A stretch of 5,647 nt of DNA from Patescibacteria group bacterium (GTDB lineage Bacteria > Patescibacteriota > Minisyncoccia > Minisyncoccales > PEYH01), in the NCBI GenBank assembly GCA_018901715.1, contig JAHIEL010000004.1:1-5647 (forward strand), in the 5' to 3' direction. Shown one piece after another: positions 5,400-5,647 of this stretch. The translations under genes and the position numbers were made by a program. The notes under the pieces are model-generated. The model saw only the letters and a program-made list of their open reading frames with translations, was not told the DNA's origin and did no database searches. Each line of letters starts with the position of its first letter. Within the stretch, counting starts at the first letter, position 1.

Positions 5400-5647
5400 G
5401 AGAAAAAAGAGAAAGGCGTGGGAAAATAGAGGACCAGAGCATGGAATCAAGCCAGGAATACTTTAACAGCGAAGCCATAGCAACAAACAGAACAGTGCTG
5501 GAATCTATTTGTCTGTTTATTATTCGCTGGTCAGTGTACTTAATGCTTTTTATTCCACTTTTAGTAGATGGACACTCTTTTTTCCCTTATGTCGGGCCCA
5601 AAGGGCTTTACTTGATGGGGTTAATAGAAATCGCTTTTTTCTTTTGG
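5384..5647 (+). CDS. Polytopic membrane protein, N-terminal part; probable O-antigen ligase/polymerase-type protein
   Basis: The reading frame opens at ATG 5384 and stays open for 88 codons to the window edge. An in-frame TAA at 5357-5359 with no ATG between makes this the first possible start. The N-terminus is very basic (MGKKSREKRERRGK), then a polar stretch leads into a membrane helix at about residues 39-60 (containing SICLFIIRWSVYLMLFIPLL). A short loop FFPYVGPKG follows, and a second helix begins at about residue 75 and continues past the edge. A basic head, an early helix and an F-F-P-[FY]-V-G-P-K-like loop are features I associate with O-antigen ligase-like membrane proteins in AT-rich candidate-phylum genomes. 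Position in a glycan locus next to the initiating transferase agrees. The diagnostic periplasmic loop is outside the window, so another polytopic protein such as a flippase is possible. Confidence 0.55.
   Translation, partial: MGKKSREKRERRGKIEDQSMESSQEYFNSEAIATNRTVLESICLFIIRWSVYLMLFIPLLVDGHSFFPYVGPKGLYLMGLIEIAFFFW

Noticed and set aside
5387..5430. Purine-rich stretch at the start of the partial membrane-protein gene
   Set aside because: It is explained by Lys, Arg and Glu codons of the basic N-terminus, not a separate signal.
1..5647. CRISPR array, insertion sequence ends, tRNA, rRNA or riboswitch
   Set aside because: No regularly spaced repeats, transposase motifs, cloverleaf or rRNA-like stretches were seen. 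Coding genes fill nearly the whole window, and no gap exceeds 32 bases.

Overview
This is an AT-rich (roughly one third G+C by eye), densely packed piece of a bacterial surface-polysaccharide locus. It carries five complete genes, the 3' end of a sixth and the 5' end of a seventh. All seven fit nucleotide-sugar metabolism or glycan assembly at the membrane. Ribosome binding sites are weak or absent, intergenic gaps are 11 to 32 bases, and two gene pairs overlap. The proteins (DAN-type GT2, WbaP-like sugar transferase, basic-headed polytopic membrane protein) resemble those of candidate-phylum bacteria such as Patescibacteria/Parcubacteria. This assignment rests on general appearance, not on a marker gene. 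TGA is used only as a stop and never occurs in frame inside a gene, so a lineage that reads TGA as glycine is unlikely.

Layout: positions 2-82 (+) are the last 26 codons of a nucleotide-sugar dehydrogenase. Eleven bases later comes an SDR oxidoreductase (94-924, +), which overlaps a Gfo/Idh/MocA oxidoreductase (921-1937, +) by ATGA. These three look like one operon. An HldD/GalE-like sugar epimerase (1922-2854, -) points back at them, and the two 3' ends overlap by 16 bases. A family 2 glycosyltransferase (2887-4020, +) diverges from the epimerase across 32 bases. It converges on a polyisoprenyl-phosphate sugar-phosphate transferase (4047-5363, -). That gene diverges across 20 bases from a partial membrane protein (5384-end, +), probably an O-antigen ligase/polymerase-type protein.

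Working model (inference): the dehydrogenase, SDR, Gfo/Idh/MocA enzyme and epimerase make one or more modified nucleotide sugars. The sugar transferase loads the first sugar phosphate onto undecaprenyl phosphate, the GT2 enzyme extends the lipid-linked chain, and the last gene's product may polymerise or ligate it. The individual sugars cannot be named from sequence alone.

The most interesting signals are regulatory. The 20-base gap at 5364-5383 holds two overlapping, oppositely oriented -10 elements, each exactly six bases from its ATG, which suggests a bidirectional leaderless promoter. A terminator-like hairpin for the GT2 gene lies inside the antisense 3' end of the sugar transferase gene. 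At protein level, the epimerase has Ile in place of the usual Asn of its RYFN motif, and the SDR has Gly where the catalytic Ser normally aligns. I see no mobile element, CRISPR array, tRNA or rRNA, and no clearly new defence-type or other system.
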